A stretch of DNA of 64,000 bases from Gautieria morchelliformis (Eukaryota; Basidiomycota; Agaricomycetes; Gomphales; Gomphaceae): NCBI GenBank assembly GCA_015179125.1, contig WHVA01000127.1:178659-242658 (forward strand), in the 5' to 3' direction. The notes under the pieces were generated by a model. That model did no database searches and was not told where the DNA came from. It saw nothing but the letters and a program-made list of their open reading frames with translations. Shown here piece after piece: positions 1-10,513 of the stretch (position 1 is its first letter; the number at the start of each line of letters is the position of its first letter). A program made the position numbers and the translations under genes.

Positions 1-2040
1 ACGTCCCAACGTCTAGTGAGCGCGTCGGGTTTTGCTCTGAGCTTTCCGGGGCGGAAACGGATCACCATGTTGAACTGTGAGAGGTATTCAGACCAGCGGA
101 CTTGGCGGCGAGTCAAAATCTTAGTGGTTGCAAAATACTCAAGGTTCTTATGATCCGTTACAACGTCGATCGGATAAGTTGGACCTTCGAGGTAATGTCT
201 CCAGATTTTGAAGGCTTCGAAAATCGCAAGTAGTTCCTTATCGTGGACGTCGTAGTTGAGTTCCGGGGCGGAAAAGGTGCGGGAATGAAAGGCGATCGGA
301 TGAATTTCTCCGTCGTCGGGTGAAATGATGGAAAGAATGGCGGCTAGCGCGTAGTCAGAAGCGTCGGTTTCGAGTACAAGTTGGGCATCAGGAATCCAGA
401 AACCGAGTATGGGAGCCGTGGTGAAGGCCGATTTGAGGGCTTCAAATGCGGAACGGCATTCCGGTGTGAAATTCCATGGGGCACCCTTCCTGGTGAGACG
501 CGTGAGCGGAACAGTAATGTCGGAAAAATTATAAATGAAACGCCGGTAAAAGTTGGCGAAGCCAAGGAAGGACTGCACATCCTTAACACGTCGGGGTTCC
601 GGCCATTCTTGAATTGCCTTGACCTTGTCCTCTGCCATGGTAAGACCTGTTGGAGAGAGGATGTAGCCGAGGTATTCGACTGTGTCGCGATGCCATTCGC
701 ATTTCTCTGCTTTTGCGTAGAGATGGTGTTTGCGTAGGCGGCGGAGTACTTCGCGGACATGTTCCCGATGTTTTTCCGGTGTGTCGGAATAAATGAGGAT
801 GTCGTCAATGTAGACTAGAACGCATACGTCGAGGAGGTCGGAAAATACGTCGTTCATGAATCGCTGAAAAGCGGCGGGAGCATTGGTTAGACCAAAAGGC
901 ATGACAACCCACTCAAAAGCGCCGTAGCGGGTGCGGAAGGTGGTTTTCCACTCGTCACCTTCCCGGATGCGGACAAGGTGATAAGCGTGCCGTAGGTCAA
1001 TTTTGGTGTAGATCTTCGCCTGCGGGGAGTGTCGAGTAAATCGGAAATGCGCGGAAGCGGATATTTGTCCTTTTTAGTGAGGGCATTGAGTCTGCGGAAA
1101 TCGACGCAGAGGCGGAGAGATCCATCCTTCTTCTTGACGAAGAGGACCGGAGCGCCGTGCGGAGACAGCGAAGGGCGGATAAAGCCCATGTTGAGATGTT
1201 CATCGACGAATTCTCGGAGAGTTAGGAGTTCACTTTGCGAAAGAGAGTAGATCGGTCCAAGGGGCGGAGATGCTCCTTCTTCCAAATCTATCTTCAAGTC
1301 GTAAGGTCGATGTTCAGCAGGTTTGTCGGCTTTGGCCTTATTGAACACGTCCGGGAAGTCACGATATTCTTCCGGAACTGAGCTCATGTCGACCGGAGCG
1401 GAAGTCGAGGCGGAACGAGCCTTGACTGAAGCCGAATCGGAGAGGTGAAGCTGGAAGACGGTCGTATCACTTGCCGTTGCAATACGCGGAAAGCGGTGGC
1501 GGAAACGAGCGCAATTCGAGGAGCTTCGAGGGGCGGAGGTGCTAAAGCGGGACCGGAGTGCGGAACTGAATCCACGAGCGGAGTTGCAGAAGAGGCCTGA
1601 GCCATCTTTGCGGACGACGTCGGAATAGACGGAAGTTGATCCGGGGTACGGAACTGTATTTGACCCAATGCCCAGTTAATCGACGGATTATATCGGGTGA
1701 GCCAATTGTGTCCTAGTACAACGGAACAGCTAGCATCTAGCGGAGTAACGTAAAACGTAACTTCATGGTTGTCCCCAGTAGCGAAACGGATAGACAGATC
1801 CACAACTTGGGAAATTCCCGTGTTGGAAGACCCGTCGAAAAGTCGGAGCGGAATAGTCGGAATGTTGCGGGTCGGAAGTTTATGTTTCAAAACAAAGTCG
1901 GAATCGAGGAAACAATGAGTCGAACCGGAGTCGACCAGTGCTGTAAACGGGGGTGCGGAAATGGTGTCGGAAGTGAGCGGAACAGAGAGGGAGTCGGAGG
2001 ACGAAAGAGCGGATGCGTTGAGTTTAACCTCGTTTGTCGC
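1..2040 (-). pseudogene. Gypsy A pol: protease, RT, RNase H (truncated, frameshifted)
   Basis: Minus-strand pol. The protease region begins near 2040, with the catalytic DSGSTHCF motif near 1935-1910 and a VVLGHNWL motif before 1680. The RT thumb/finger start ([10 protein letters not shown]) is near 1375, and the catalytic YIDD is at 801-812. RNase H follows, with an ETDASDYAL-type motif near 350 and DHKNLEYF near 140. The reading frame changes near 1478 (between protease and RT) and near 1025 (within RT, after LLDTPRR), each consistent with one missing base. After the second break the frame stays open to the window edge. The product would act in cytoplasmic virus-like particles to copy element RNA; this copy is unlikely to encode an active polyprotein. 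Confidence 0.9.
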
Positions 2041-2093
2041 ACGAATGGGGTCAACACAGCCCTCAGCTCGTGCGGAGGCCGGAGGACTGCTGA

Positions 2094-3494
2094 CTATTTT
2101 TTTGAATCCGCAGCGGGAACCGCTTCGGATTTCTCTTCCGTCTTTGCTGCGCGGCCTTTGGCCTTAGCAGCGGAGGCGGAAGCGCGAGTGCAGTCGCGAG
2201 CGACGTGACCTCCTTTGCCGCAGAAGAGGCAAAGGTTGTTGTCCATGCGACGCTGGCGTTCTACAGGGGTTAGTTTTCCATCTTTCCCAAGTTTGTCGGA
2301 AAGATCCGGGGTGCTCTTCCGGGCATTGGTGTTAGAACCAGAGGCCTGGTTGTTCCGAGGGGTGTTGTTGTTGTTCCGGTTGCCGGAGTTGGATCCGGAA
2401 CTGTTGTTGTTGTTGTTTCCGGAGTTGGTGTTTCCGGAATTGGTCTTCTTCTTGTCTTTATCAGACTTCTTGTCGGAAGACTTGTCGTTCTTGCTCTGGG
2501 CGAAGGTTTCACGAGCAATCTCGGAGTGTCTTTCCCAGTAGCGCGAATCGATGGATTGGGCGAGGTTGCGGAGGTCGGTAAGGGTGGCGGGTTTTCCGAC
2601 GCGGGCAATTTCATCCTTGATGCGGGATGGCAAGCCCATGTAAAACTGGCGTCGGAGTGCGGCTTCTCCCCATTGGACTCGAGGAGCGAGCTGCTGAAAC
2701 GTGACGATATATTTAGCTATCTTATGAGTGTCTTTCATGCGAAGCTTATCGAGTTCGTTTTCCGCATCGGCTTCCATATCAAATGGTCCGAAGTTGCTGC
2801 GGAGTTCGGAAATGAAATTGGGGTAATCGTCGGCCCAGTCGACGAGAGCGAACGGATCCATGAGGGCGGGTTCGAAATAGTCGAGCGCCGTGCCTCGGAG
2901 ATAGGAAAGGGCATAATTGACCTTTCGTTCGTCGTCGGGAAAGGCGTCGGGACGATCACGGAAATTGAGTTGAAGCTGAACCAGAAATGGCTGGAGCTTC
3001 TTGGGGTCGGAACCGTCGAACTGATCTGGTTCGCGGACCTTTGTCTTGGGGCGTGGTGGTGCTTGGGCCGGGCGCTGGAGTTGTCCGGCTAGCATGGCGA
3101 TGGCTTGTGCAAGATCCGGAACTGGCGCGGGCGGAACTGGGTTGGCGGGAATCTGAGGTGGGATTGGAGGTGGAGGACCGCCTGGGGGACCGCCGGGTGG
3201 GCCGCCATGAGGGCCGCCTGGAGGTGGTGGTGGTGGAGCTGGGCGTCGGAATGACGCTGCTGTTTGTTCGCCGCTGCTACTCGTCGAATTCCCGTCGTAG
3301 TCGGGATTGTCGTCGGGATTAGCGTCGGGAACTTCTTCGAAACGTTGCGGAAAAGCGTCGGAAAGCTCATCGTCGGCACGAGAGCTGCTGGAGGGTTCCG
3401 CGTGCCTTGGTGCTGCGGATCTAAGATTGCCAAAATAAGAGAGAGCTTCGACAGCTCCTGCTCGAGCTGAAGTAGCTGTGGTACGAGGAGGCAT
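2094..3494 (-). CDS. Gypsy A Gag polyprotein with CCHC zinc knuckle
   Basis: An intact 466-residue frame starting at an ATG (MPPRTTATS) 34 bases inside the LTR. In order: an acidic and proline/glycine-rich N-terminal third; a retrotransposon gag core beginning at KVREPDQFDGSD and including NYALSYLRGTALDYF; a long S/N/G low-complexity linker (roughly residues 340-390); and a CCHC knuckle CLFCGKGGHVARDC near residue 424. The C-terminus is basic and alanine-rich. Gag assembles the particle and binds element RNA. The same core, without the low-complexity tracts, is recognisable in decayed gypsy C at 40.8-41.8 kb, so the two are relatives. Absence of any stop suggests recent activity. Confidence 0.93.
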   Translation of the reverse strand: MPPRTTATSARAGAVEALSYFGNLRSAAPRHAEPSSSSRADDELSDAFPQRFEEVPDANPDDNPDYDGNSTSSSGEQTAASFRRPAPPPPPPGGPHGGPPGGPPGGPPPPIPPQIPANPVPPAPVPDLAQAIAMLAGQLQRPAQAPPRPKTKVREPDQFDGSDPKKLQPFLVQLQLNFRDRPDAFPDDERKVNYALSYLRGTALDYFEPALMDPFALVDWADDYPNFISELRSNFGPFDMEADAENELDKLRMKDTHKIAKYIVTFQQLAPRVQWGEAALRRQFYMGLPSRIKDEIARVGKPATLTDLRNLAQSIDSRYWERHSEIARETFAQSKNDKSSDKKSDKDKKKTNSGNTNSGNNNNNSSGSNSGNRNNNNTPRNNQASGSNTNARKSTPDLSDKLGKDGKLTPVERQRRMDNNLCLFCGKGGHVARDCTRASASAAKAKGRAAKTEEKSEAVPAADSKK

Positions 3495-3527
3495 AGTGAT
3501 AGTTATCGGGTGGGAATCAGATAATAC

Positions 3528-4209
3528 TGTTACGTATCGAGATTTCCACTAAGTCGGAACTGGAAAGGACAGCGGCTTCAACTTATAGGTTGCGCCCCCA
3601 ATGAACTATCGTCCTAGGTATTTCGGAAATGAGTCGGAAGTTGGAAAGTACTGAGCCAAAGGTTTGGTCGGAACTTGAGGCGGAACTGAGGCGGAAAGCG
3701 GAAGGCGGAGAGACTGAGATCTTGCTAGACTCGCTGTGCTAAGAACAGGAGATGGAGCGAAGGAAATCAAGTATCGAAGGTGATTATCTGATTGCAGAAT
3801 AACAGACATACATGAGGGGGGTTTTATACAAAGCGCAGAGCAACAAGTAATGGTGTTGTACTAAGCAAATTCCGGAGGAAGCGGAAGTCGAGTACAATGT
3901 GTGGGAACTAACTAATTGGGAACAATGGGACTACAAGGGGGGTTCAGGGTAAGGTAGAACAATGGCAAAGAACAAGGGGTCGGGAAAACATATCTGACAA
4001 CGAACTACAAGGGTGACCGGATATATGGTTTTGATGAATGGCGAGGTAGATCCGGTGGGTCCGAGTAATAGAGTCGAAAGAACAAGGGAAATGTACAAGG
4101 GGCGGAATGGCGGAAATGTCGGAGGGGCGGAACGTGTGGCGGAACTATTGGAGAGGCGGAATGTATGGCGGAACTGAGGGTCGGAAGTCGGAAATGAACG
4201 GTCGTAACA
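3528..4209 (-). repeat. 5' LTR of gypsy A
   Basis: 682 bp bounded by short inverted ends: TGTTACG at 3528-3534 and CGTAACA at 4203-4209 on the plus strand. It adjoins the gag leader on the left and the KDZ-associated fragment on the right. It has 16 CGGAA words on the plus strand against about one in the other orientation. A diverged piece of the same LTR lies at 37170-37697. The presumed primer-binding site (minus strand from 3527 downwards) reads GTATTATCTGATTCCC and does not begin with the usual TGG. Confidence 0.9.
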
Positions 4210-5024
4210 ACCATCCATCACAGCCATTTGGACCCATGGCTGGGCCCCTGCTGGAGCTGGCGCAGGCGGCTGCAAGGGGCACCCCCACATAGCCCCCTCC
4301 CAATGGCCCAGGGTCATCCACCTTGGCAAGCGCCTCATCAGGCATTTGACCAAGCTGGGGATCCTCCACATTATCTGACCGGTAATGCTTCTGATGTGCA
4401 CAGTCCAAGCAAACATGGTCAAGAGACACAGGGACAATGCCTTGGTTGCATCCAATAAACCCAAGCAATGCTTTGGTCATGTTGTCTGCACTTGGATCTG
4501 GAGCACATGTGAACATGTTCTCCAGGCCATGAGCAATGACCAAATGCCGGGTGAAGTGCTCGACAAACAACTTGTGTGTCTGAGCAGCTGTGAGAGGCAG
4601 GGAATCCTGCAAGAAACTCCTGTTGAGAACATCCGCAAATCCCTGCCAAGAGGCCTTGAACTGGAAAAGGGCTGCTTCCTAAAACTGTGCAACCTGCCAG
4701 TCTACCCAGATGTTCTCCATCTTTGAGACACACAAAAATGGTGATTCATACTCCAAATGCTGCAGACATGTTGAGGAATGAGGGGAAGAAGGGTGTGTCA
4801 CATGGTCAACATGGTACACAGCTCTGCACTGATGGCATCCAGCCACAATCAGGTGGGCCTTGCCCCATTGCAAATTCTGCCCCAAAAGCAGCACAATTGT
4901 CATGCTTTCATACTGGGTCAAGGGATGGTGTCCTGGGCAGAAGCGCAAGGAAATTCCTGTCAGGACAACATTCACATCAGGATTCACTTCGTATGTGTCT
5001 TGCAATTGATTAGTATTAAGTAAT
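4210..5024 (-). pseudogene. KDZ-transposon-associated cysteine-cluster protein fragment
   Basis: Two minus-strand frames (5005-4679, then 4612 towards 4210) read as one interrupted protein. The first has FCPGHHPL and GCHQC; the second has HVCLDCAHQKHY after a helical stretch. The spacing (CP-x-H, then C-x2-C, then a final C-x2-C) and phrases such as LTGISLRFCPGHHPLTQYES resemble the CxC5/CxC6-like clusters that accompany Kyakuja-Dileera-Zisupton transposases in agaricomycetes. I see no transposase catalytic core. Gypsy A sits directly against its 3' end, probably inserted into it. The family assignment is from memory of the pattern and is moderate. Confidence 0.5.
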
Positions 5025-5040
5025 GTTGTGGCGAATTGTG

Positions 5041-6470
5041 TTGACGGAACTTTCAGACATCCTGAACCGTTTGTATGCTCAATACGGCCACGATCAGACG
5101 CATCAGAAGCACTGATTTTCCAGGGTGAAATATAAGACGAGAAGGCCGGTTATGATTCCACTGCAGGGTGGTAGCCTCATTGTACATCTACCACTTGTTT
5201 TCTGACCGAGTAGCGTCTCAACCATTATGCCATGTACCATGTCCAGTCCCCAATTGAGGCCAGCGAGTGCTGGCTAATGAGGGCTAACATTATTTATGAG
5301 TACGATTACTCAGTCCTTTAGAATTTTGAGCTCAATTATCGTCGAGCCATGGCTATGGCAAAAATGCGCCAATGTGTGGACATATAATATCCAGCTCTAT
5401 CATACCTCGCCTATTCAGAATATCATCTTAATCACCCAGCCCCAAAACACTGGGTCTAGGCCCATTCTCCGTGGCCCATTCTCCGAAGGTGAAATTAAAA
5501 CACTGGGATACCCGCCATCGCCGGTAATCTTCCCTAGTGTGAGCCAAACCTGGGAAGGCGCAGTGGAACGTGGAAGGGCAGAGAGTACTTGTCTTCTCTT
5601 CCATTGGGCTCACACACTTACCCTTTCTCCCATCTCATCCCCATCTCCTATGAATATCGCATATCTCATGACAACTCCCTCCCAGCCTCAGGCCTCAGCC
5701 CTCGCCGGCATCCGCAACCCACACCCATACGTCCATCCCCACCCCACCCACACGGCCGCGGCGAGTAACTGGTTTCGTGTTGCAGAATTGTGAGCGAGGT
5801 ACTGTTGCAAAGGTCGGAAGTCAGAAGTTGGACGTTGGAATGAGCGGGCGGACGTGTTCTCGCTGTGCCAGTGGCTGCGTGTGTGCTGTGATGTCAATGT
5901 TTCGTGTGCGATGTCATCGCGCAAAGCGGGTAGAGTGAGGCCTTCTCAGGAAAGCCAACAGGTTCTTGAGTCCTTAGTACTTTAGTTCAGCTCCAGCCTG
6001 AACTTGACATGTCTGAGCAAGGTTTACGTGATTTGCTACTTCGGCTAATTTAGGACAGTCCCACAAAATGCCTAACTTACCCTCGTCGAACTACAATACG
6101 CTACATAAACGAGCCATGTCCTACTGTGGGGCTATCCGATGTAGCCTACGAAGGCCTGCGTATCACCTTGTCTTCTTCCTGATTGATCATGATCAACTGC
6201 CTGTGCATCTTGCCTCATGATCATGGCCGTGCTTCCTCGGTATGGAAATTAATTTTTCCAAGATGTCTAATTCTTATTGCCGCAGTGAAACGAGATTTAG
6301 TCCAGCTTGGAAATGGTGCAAGGCACCTCACCAAGCACGCCATTATGATAGACTCTTTGTCGGCGATACTACTCTCACATAGGGCCGTCCATGTAAGGTC
6401 TTAGGAACGGCCAATGCTGCCATACTTCGTGATCTCCAGAAGCAAGTATAATACTGTACCTGGGTCGGCA
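5041..6470. other. Non-coding spacer
   Basis: About 1.4 kb between the KDZ-like fragment and the MFS transporter start. Several short frames exist on both strands but none has recognisable motifs, domain-like composition or a convincing exon structure. The last few hundred bases should hold the transporter promoter; I see no clear TATA box or repeat. Confidence 0.5.
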
Positions 6471-8660
6471 ATGAATTTACCAGTGGAAGCTTTGCGTCCA
6501 ACTGCCACCGTTCCAGCCATGAATTCAGCAGGGACATACACCGAAAAGCAGTGCGGAGATCATGATAACGAGGCTGATGTGCAAAGCAATGTGGAAGCAG
6601 CTGCTGATGCTCTACTGACCCGCAAGGTCGACTTGCATCTGCTCCCAATTCTCACTCTCCTCTATCTTCTCTCATTCCTAGATCGGTGAGTGGCATTGTT
6701 TCGACTCGGATGAGTAGAGAACAAACTCGCGGGGTGTAGGTCCAACGTTGGAAACGCCAGTGTTGCTGGGTTGGCTACGACGATACATTTGGTCGGAGCA
6801 GAATACAACGGTGCTTGTCTTCCTCTTTACATATATAATCAGAAGCTAATTATATACTTCTTCAAACAGTGGGACTTGCCTTATACTTTGTTGGATGTAA
6901 CTAGGAATATTTCTCTCCGCGACTCTGTCTAAACAATCATACAGATGTATTATTTGAGATTCCGGCGAACATCGTGCTCAAGCGAACCTCCCCAACCATC
7001 TGGCTGCCAAGTCTGACGCTGACCTGGGGGATCATTTCTGTCTGCCAAGGGCTCGTGCACAACAAGGCAGGCTTCTACGCTGTCAGGTTTTTCCTCGGGG
7101 TCAGCGAGGCGGGCCTATTCCCCGGTGTCACGTATGTATTCTCTATGTACTACACACGCGAACAACGCTCCGTCCGCGTGGCATTTTTCTTCTCCGGAGC
7201 TGCGCTGGCCGGCGCATTTGGTGGGATATTGGCGTACGGAATAGGGCTCATCCAAGGCGGGGGAAAGCCAGGCTGGGCGTGGATATTCATCATTGAGGGG
7301 CTACTGACGATTCTGGTATCCTTCATCGCGTATTTCATCGTCCCGACATGGCCACAAAAGGCTGCATTTCTGACAGATAATGAACGAGCACAGCTGCTGT
7401 CTCGACTACGGAGGGACGCCGATGCCGCCGATCTAGAACCATTTAATTGGCGAGGCGTACGGCAAGCACTGTCAGATCCGTTGGCGTATCTTTATGCCCT
7501 CCTTTTCCATGGTAGCGCTTTTACGCTGTACACTATCTCTCTCTTTCTACCCACGATTATCAAGACTTTGGGATTCGCAACTTGGAAGGTGAAGGTCTCT
7601 CTTTTGGGTCATAAATATATATATTCATAGTGCTTCCGGTGTGGGTTCACAGGCGCAGGTGCGTGATCATGGCCTAGTGTTTCGGGGCTGACGGGCAGAT
7701 GGTGTTTCTGGACGACAGCTCTTAACTACTCCGCCGTATGCCGTATGTTTGTTTGTATAGTTTGATGACAAGACACTTATGATTTCTGAATGTAGCTCGC
7801 ATTTTCCATCACGATGGGTACTGTATGGATGGCCATTAATACAAAGCGCAAGGCAGTTTTCATCCTCGGTTCTTCCGCAGTTGCTATTATCGGCTACATC
7901 ATTCTGTAAGTTTGAGATTTTCCATGATATCTCCCACTGCAGAAACTCATCCATGTTTTGATCTTTACAATATAAGGATTACTACGTCAAGAGCTGGCCC
8001 TCAATACACGGGGACGTTCATCGTTGTTGCTGGAGTGTACACAGCAAATGCTATGATCCTGTCCTGGCCAGGTGAGTGTTTATTTTTCTTTGTTCTGTGC
8101 CGTTCCATGCACTTAAATTAATCAACGCTTTCAGGGGAAAACGTGTCTGCTCAGACAAAACGAGTAAGTCGAATGGTAACCGCGTACTGTGACTTGGCTG
8201 TGATGACCCAGGCAGTGGCCTTGGCAATGCAGATTAGTCTCGGGGACTTGGGAGCGATCACCGGTGAGTGCTACTCTTATCGACCCACTGGATTTTTCAC
8301 GTAGCATGCAAAAGGTGTGCTCGTCTACCGACCTACGCTTTCCGCCCATAATTATCGGACACCCCATGTATGTCCGTCATCATCTGCATCAGCATTCCTG
8401 CTAAGATTCACGCTGCGGTGGAGATAATCGCACTCGGATATACTGTAATCACAGCCTTGGCAGCAACCGCACTCTGGATACTTATGTCCGGCGCCAACGC
8501 ACGTCGGGAGGCTGCACGTGTTGTGCTGAGTGGCGACGCTCATGACAAGGCTGTAACAACAGGAAGCGATGAGTGGGCGACGGGGTGGAAGGGCGAAGAT
8601 GAGATGGCGCGGAGGCGCGATCTGGGTGATCGGCATCCCGCATGGAGATATCGTCTATGA
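6471..8660 (+). CDS. MFS transporter, Dal5/TNA1-like anion:cation symporter family
   Basis: Twelve exons read as 6471-6685, 6740-6810, 6870-6896, 6945-7588, 7653-7658, 7719-7742, 7796-7905, 7977-8071, 8135-8163, 8212-8263, 8315-8367 and 8406-8660; they sum to 1581 nt (526 residues), all phases agreeing. The start at 6471 is the most upstream convincing ATG; a second ATG about 17 codons later (MNSAGTY) is an alternative. Key sequence: LLPILTLLYLLSFLDR in TM1, then SNVGNA, LFEIPANIVLKR, GVSEAGLFPGV and GWAWIFIIEG in the N-half, and YTANAMILSWPGEN in the C-half. This pattern is typical of fungal allantoate/nicotinate permease relatives at the plasma membrane; the substrate cannot be told. Exon 5 is only 6 nt (Ala-Gln) and the last intron only 38 nt. 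Confidence 0.9.
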
Positions 8661-10513
8661 GAAGATTCCCAAGAGAATGCAGTACTTAGTCATTCAGAAG
8701 TTTTTTATCGTAGGGGACATAATGGCAACAGAGTAATTGGGTCAGAAAACACGTGTCGAATCGTCACTACAGGTGAGTCTATCGTAATGTGATTGACCTT
8801 CTGGTCACGGTTTCTATGTATAATTCACCCCGGGAAAGGAGACCCTTTGCTGTGCTGATCTCGGTCGCATCGGTCATTTAAATGGCCTAGGATAAGCTTC
8901 CCCTTTACCCACACCCAAATGACAAGGTACATATGAGAAGAATCGGGACATAAAAGCTCCGCTGACAGGAATTTCCTTGCCAGTGCTGTCTCTGGCAGGC
9001 GTGATATCGAATACTTGAGGCTGATGCCACGGTGATGAACAAAGAGTTCATGTCCTATGTTGCCCTCCAGGTCAATATTTTCTAGCAACGATGCCGCCAA
9101 GTTCCTCAGGCCATATGCAAATGCTGCTTTCGTTGCACACTGCCATATTTGAGAAATCGTTTGGGCTTGAAATCATGAGTGTCTGGACCAGACGTCGCTT
9201 CATCACGAAGTATATGCCTATCGCATGCAGCACGTCAGAAGGCAATTGAAAGCAAGGCTGGCCTGCCAGTCACTATGAATTTCCGAGTATTACAGGACCT
9301 TGAGGTATGAAGTACTTTCCATAGGTGTTGTCTTCATGGTCACAATGTGCCATGCCGAAGGGTGTCGTGGGATGCTACCTCAGACCCTCCTTGCACGAAA
9401 ATTACAATGCATGGTCCATGGGACTTCGGCGTTGGCGGATTATGGACTGTGAAGAAGGATGGTAAAAAGAAGCAGTTGCCTTGCACGATGTCTGAAGAAT
9501 CAATTGTGGCTCAAGGTACGTCAAGATAAATTACAGAGCATACCTTCCAACGCCTCTTCAACACTCCTAGCAACAACTGTGCAGGCATTTTATCGTGACG
9601 AGTCGCAGTAGGATGAATAGGAGGCGTTGAATCCACGGGACGAACAGTTATTGTCGGGTCTGCATCTGTTATCCACGTTGGGAGGAGTCGGTAAGAACGG
9701 TGATCGATTATCGCTGGGTGTAGAGTACGTGCGTAGAGGAGTGGAGGGTGTGCACTGTCGTGGGACGTCGTACCCACCTGGATTATGATGTACATGGTGT
9801 CGTAGTGTTGAAAAACGGTCCTGGAGCCGACTTGCTACATTGATTTTCCCAAGTACCTCCCTGGGACTCGCTAATCACAACAGTTCTTGAAAATGTCAAG
9901 GCCACTCTCTGCTGAAATCGTTGAAGAGCGCGGCGGAACTGGTAAGGATTCTGAATTTGAAGGCTTGGAGGTACTGAGCTCCAAGGCTCGAGCCCGGTGC
10001 CAGGGGAATCAAGTATATGAGAAAGGCTTCTGTTGTTGATATATAAGGGCCATGCATTGGGAACACCAGAAATGGGTTTGTGGGCACTCATGCGACTATG
10101 GAGAAGGTAAGCAACGACCCTGGAGAGGCGAGCTCGAGTCTAGCCTCTCATATTACAAGTAAGCGGGAGTAATTTGGCAAGTATAATACAGATCACGCAC
10201 ATCCTGAAGCCTGGGCAGCATTTATTGTCCACTCCTGAGGTGCTGGTTGGGAGCCGGTCCACCTTAATCTCCTGGTTTTGAATTTAAACATTTGGTGGGG
10301 AAGGCAATGAAAAGACAGAAGTAAAGATAACATATACCATAAACAATCATTGCATCATAGGTGAATGCGAATTACATGGCTAATGGAGAACGTTAATGGA
10401 ACATTTGAGATGAATGCAGTGGATAAAGGTTGATGGTGTAATGGGTGTCGCTTGTGAATATGAGGGTGAAAGGCGACCTTCGGGGGGTGGGGGAGACGAG
10501 CAAGAGACCTGTG
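8661..10513. other. Non-coding spacer between MFS gene and the minus-strand gene
   Basis: About 1.85 kb. Short frames occur on both strands (for example minus 9783-10091) but none carries recognisable motifs, and I could not chain them into exons. No repeats or RNA genes recognised. Confidence 0.45.

Larger units (their letters stand above)
1..4209 (-). mobile_element. Ty3/gypsy LTR retrotransposon A, 5' part
   Basis: On the minus strand the order is LTR (3528-4209), gag (2094-3494), then protease, reverse transcriptase and RNase H running off the window at position 1. This order and the motifs (CCHC knuckle, DSG protease, YIDD) identify a Ty3/gypsy element of the Tf1/chromovirus type. The 3' half and second LTR are outside the window, so the target duplication cannot be checked. 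The element is CpG-rich and gag is uninterrupted, so it is fairly young, but pol has two single-base frameshifts. It carries a striking excess of the word CGGAA on the plus strand (see findings). Confidence 0.93.

Noticed and set aside
2094-3494. Plus-strand frames opposite gypsy A gag (for example 2526-3092, 2987-3322)
   Set aside because: Shadows of the intact minus-strand gag; their composition mirrors its codon usage.
5296-5924. Proline-rich frames on both strands (5296-5793 plus, 5688-5924 minus)
   Set aside because: No motif, no exon context, and the two overlap on opposite strands; treated as chance.
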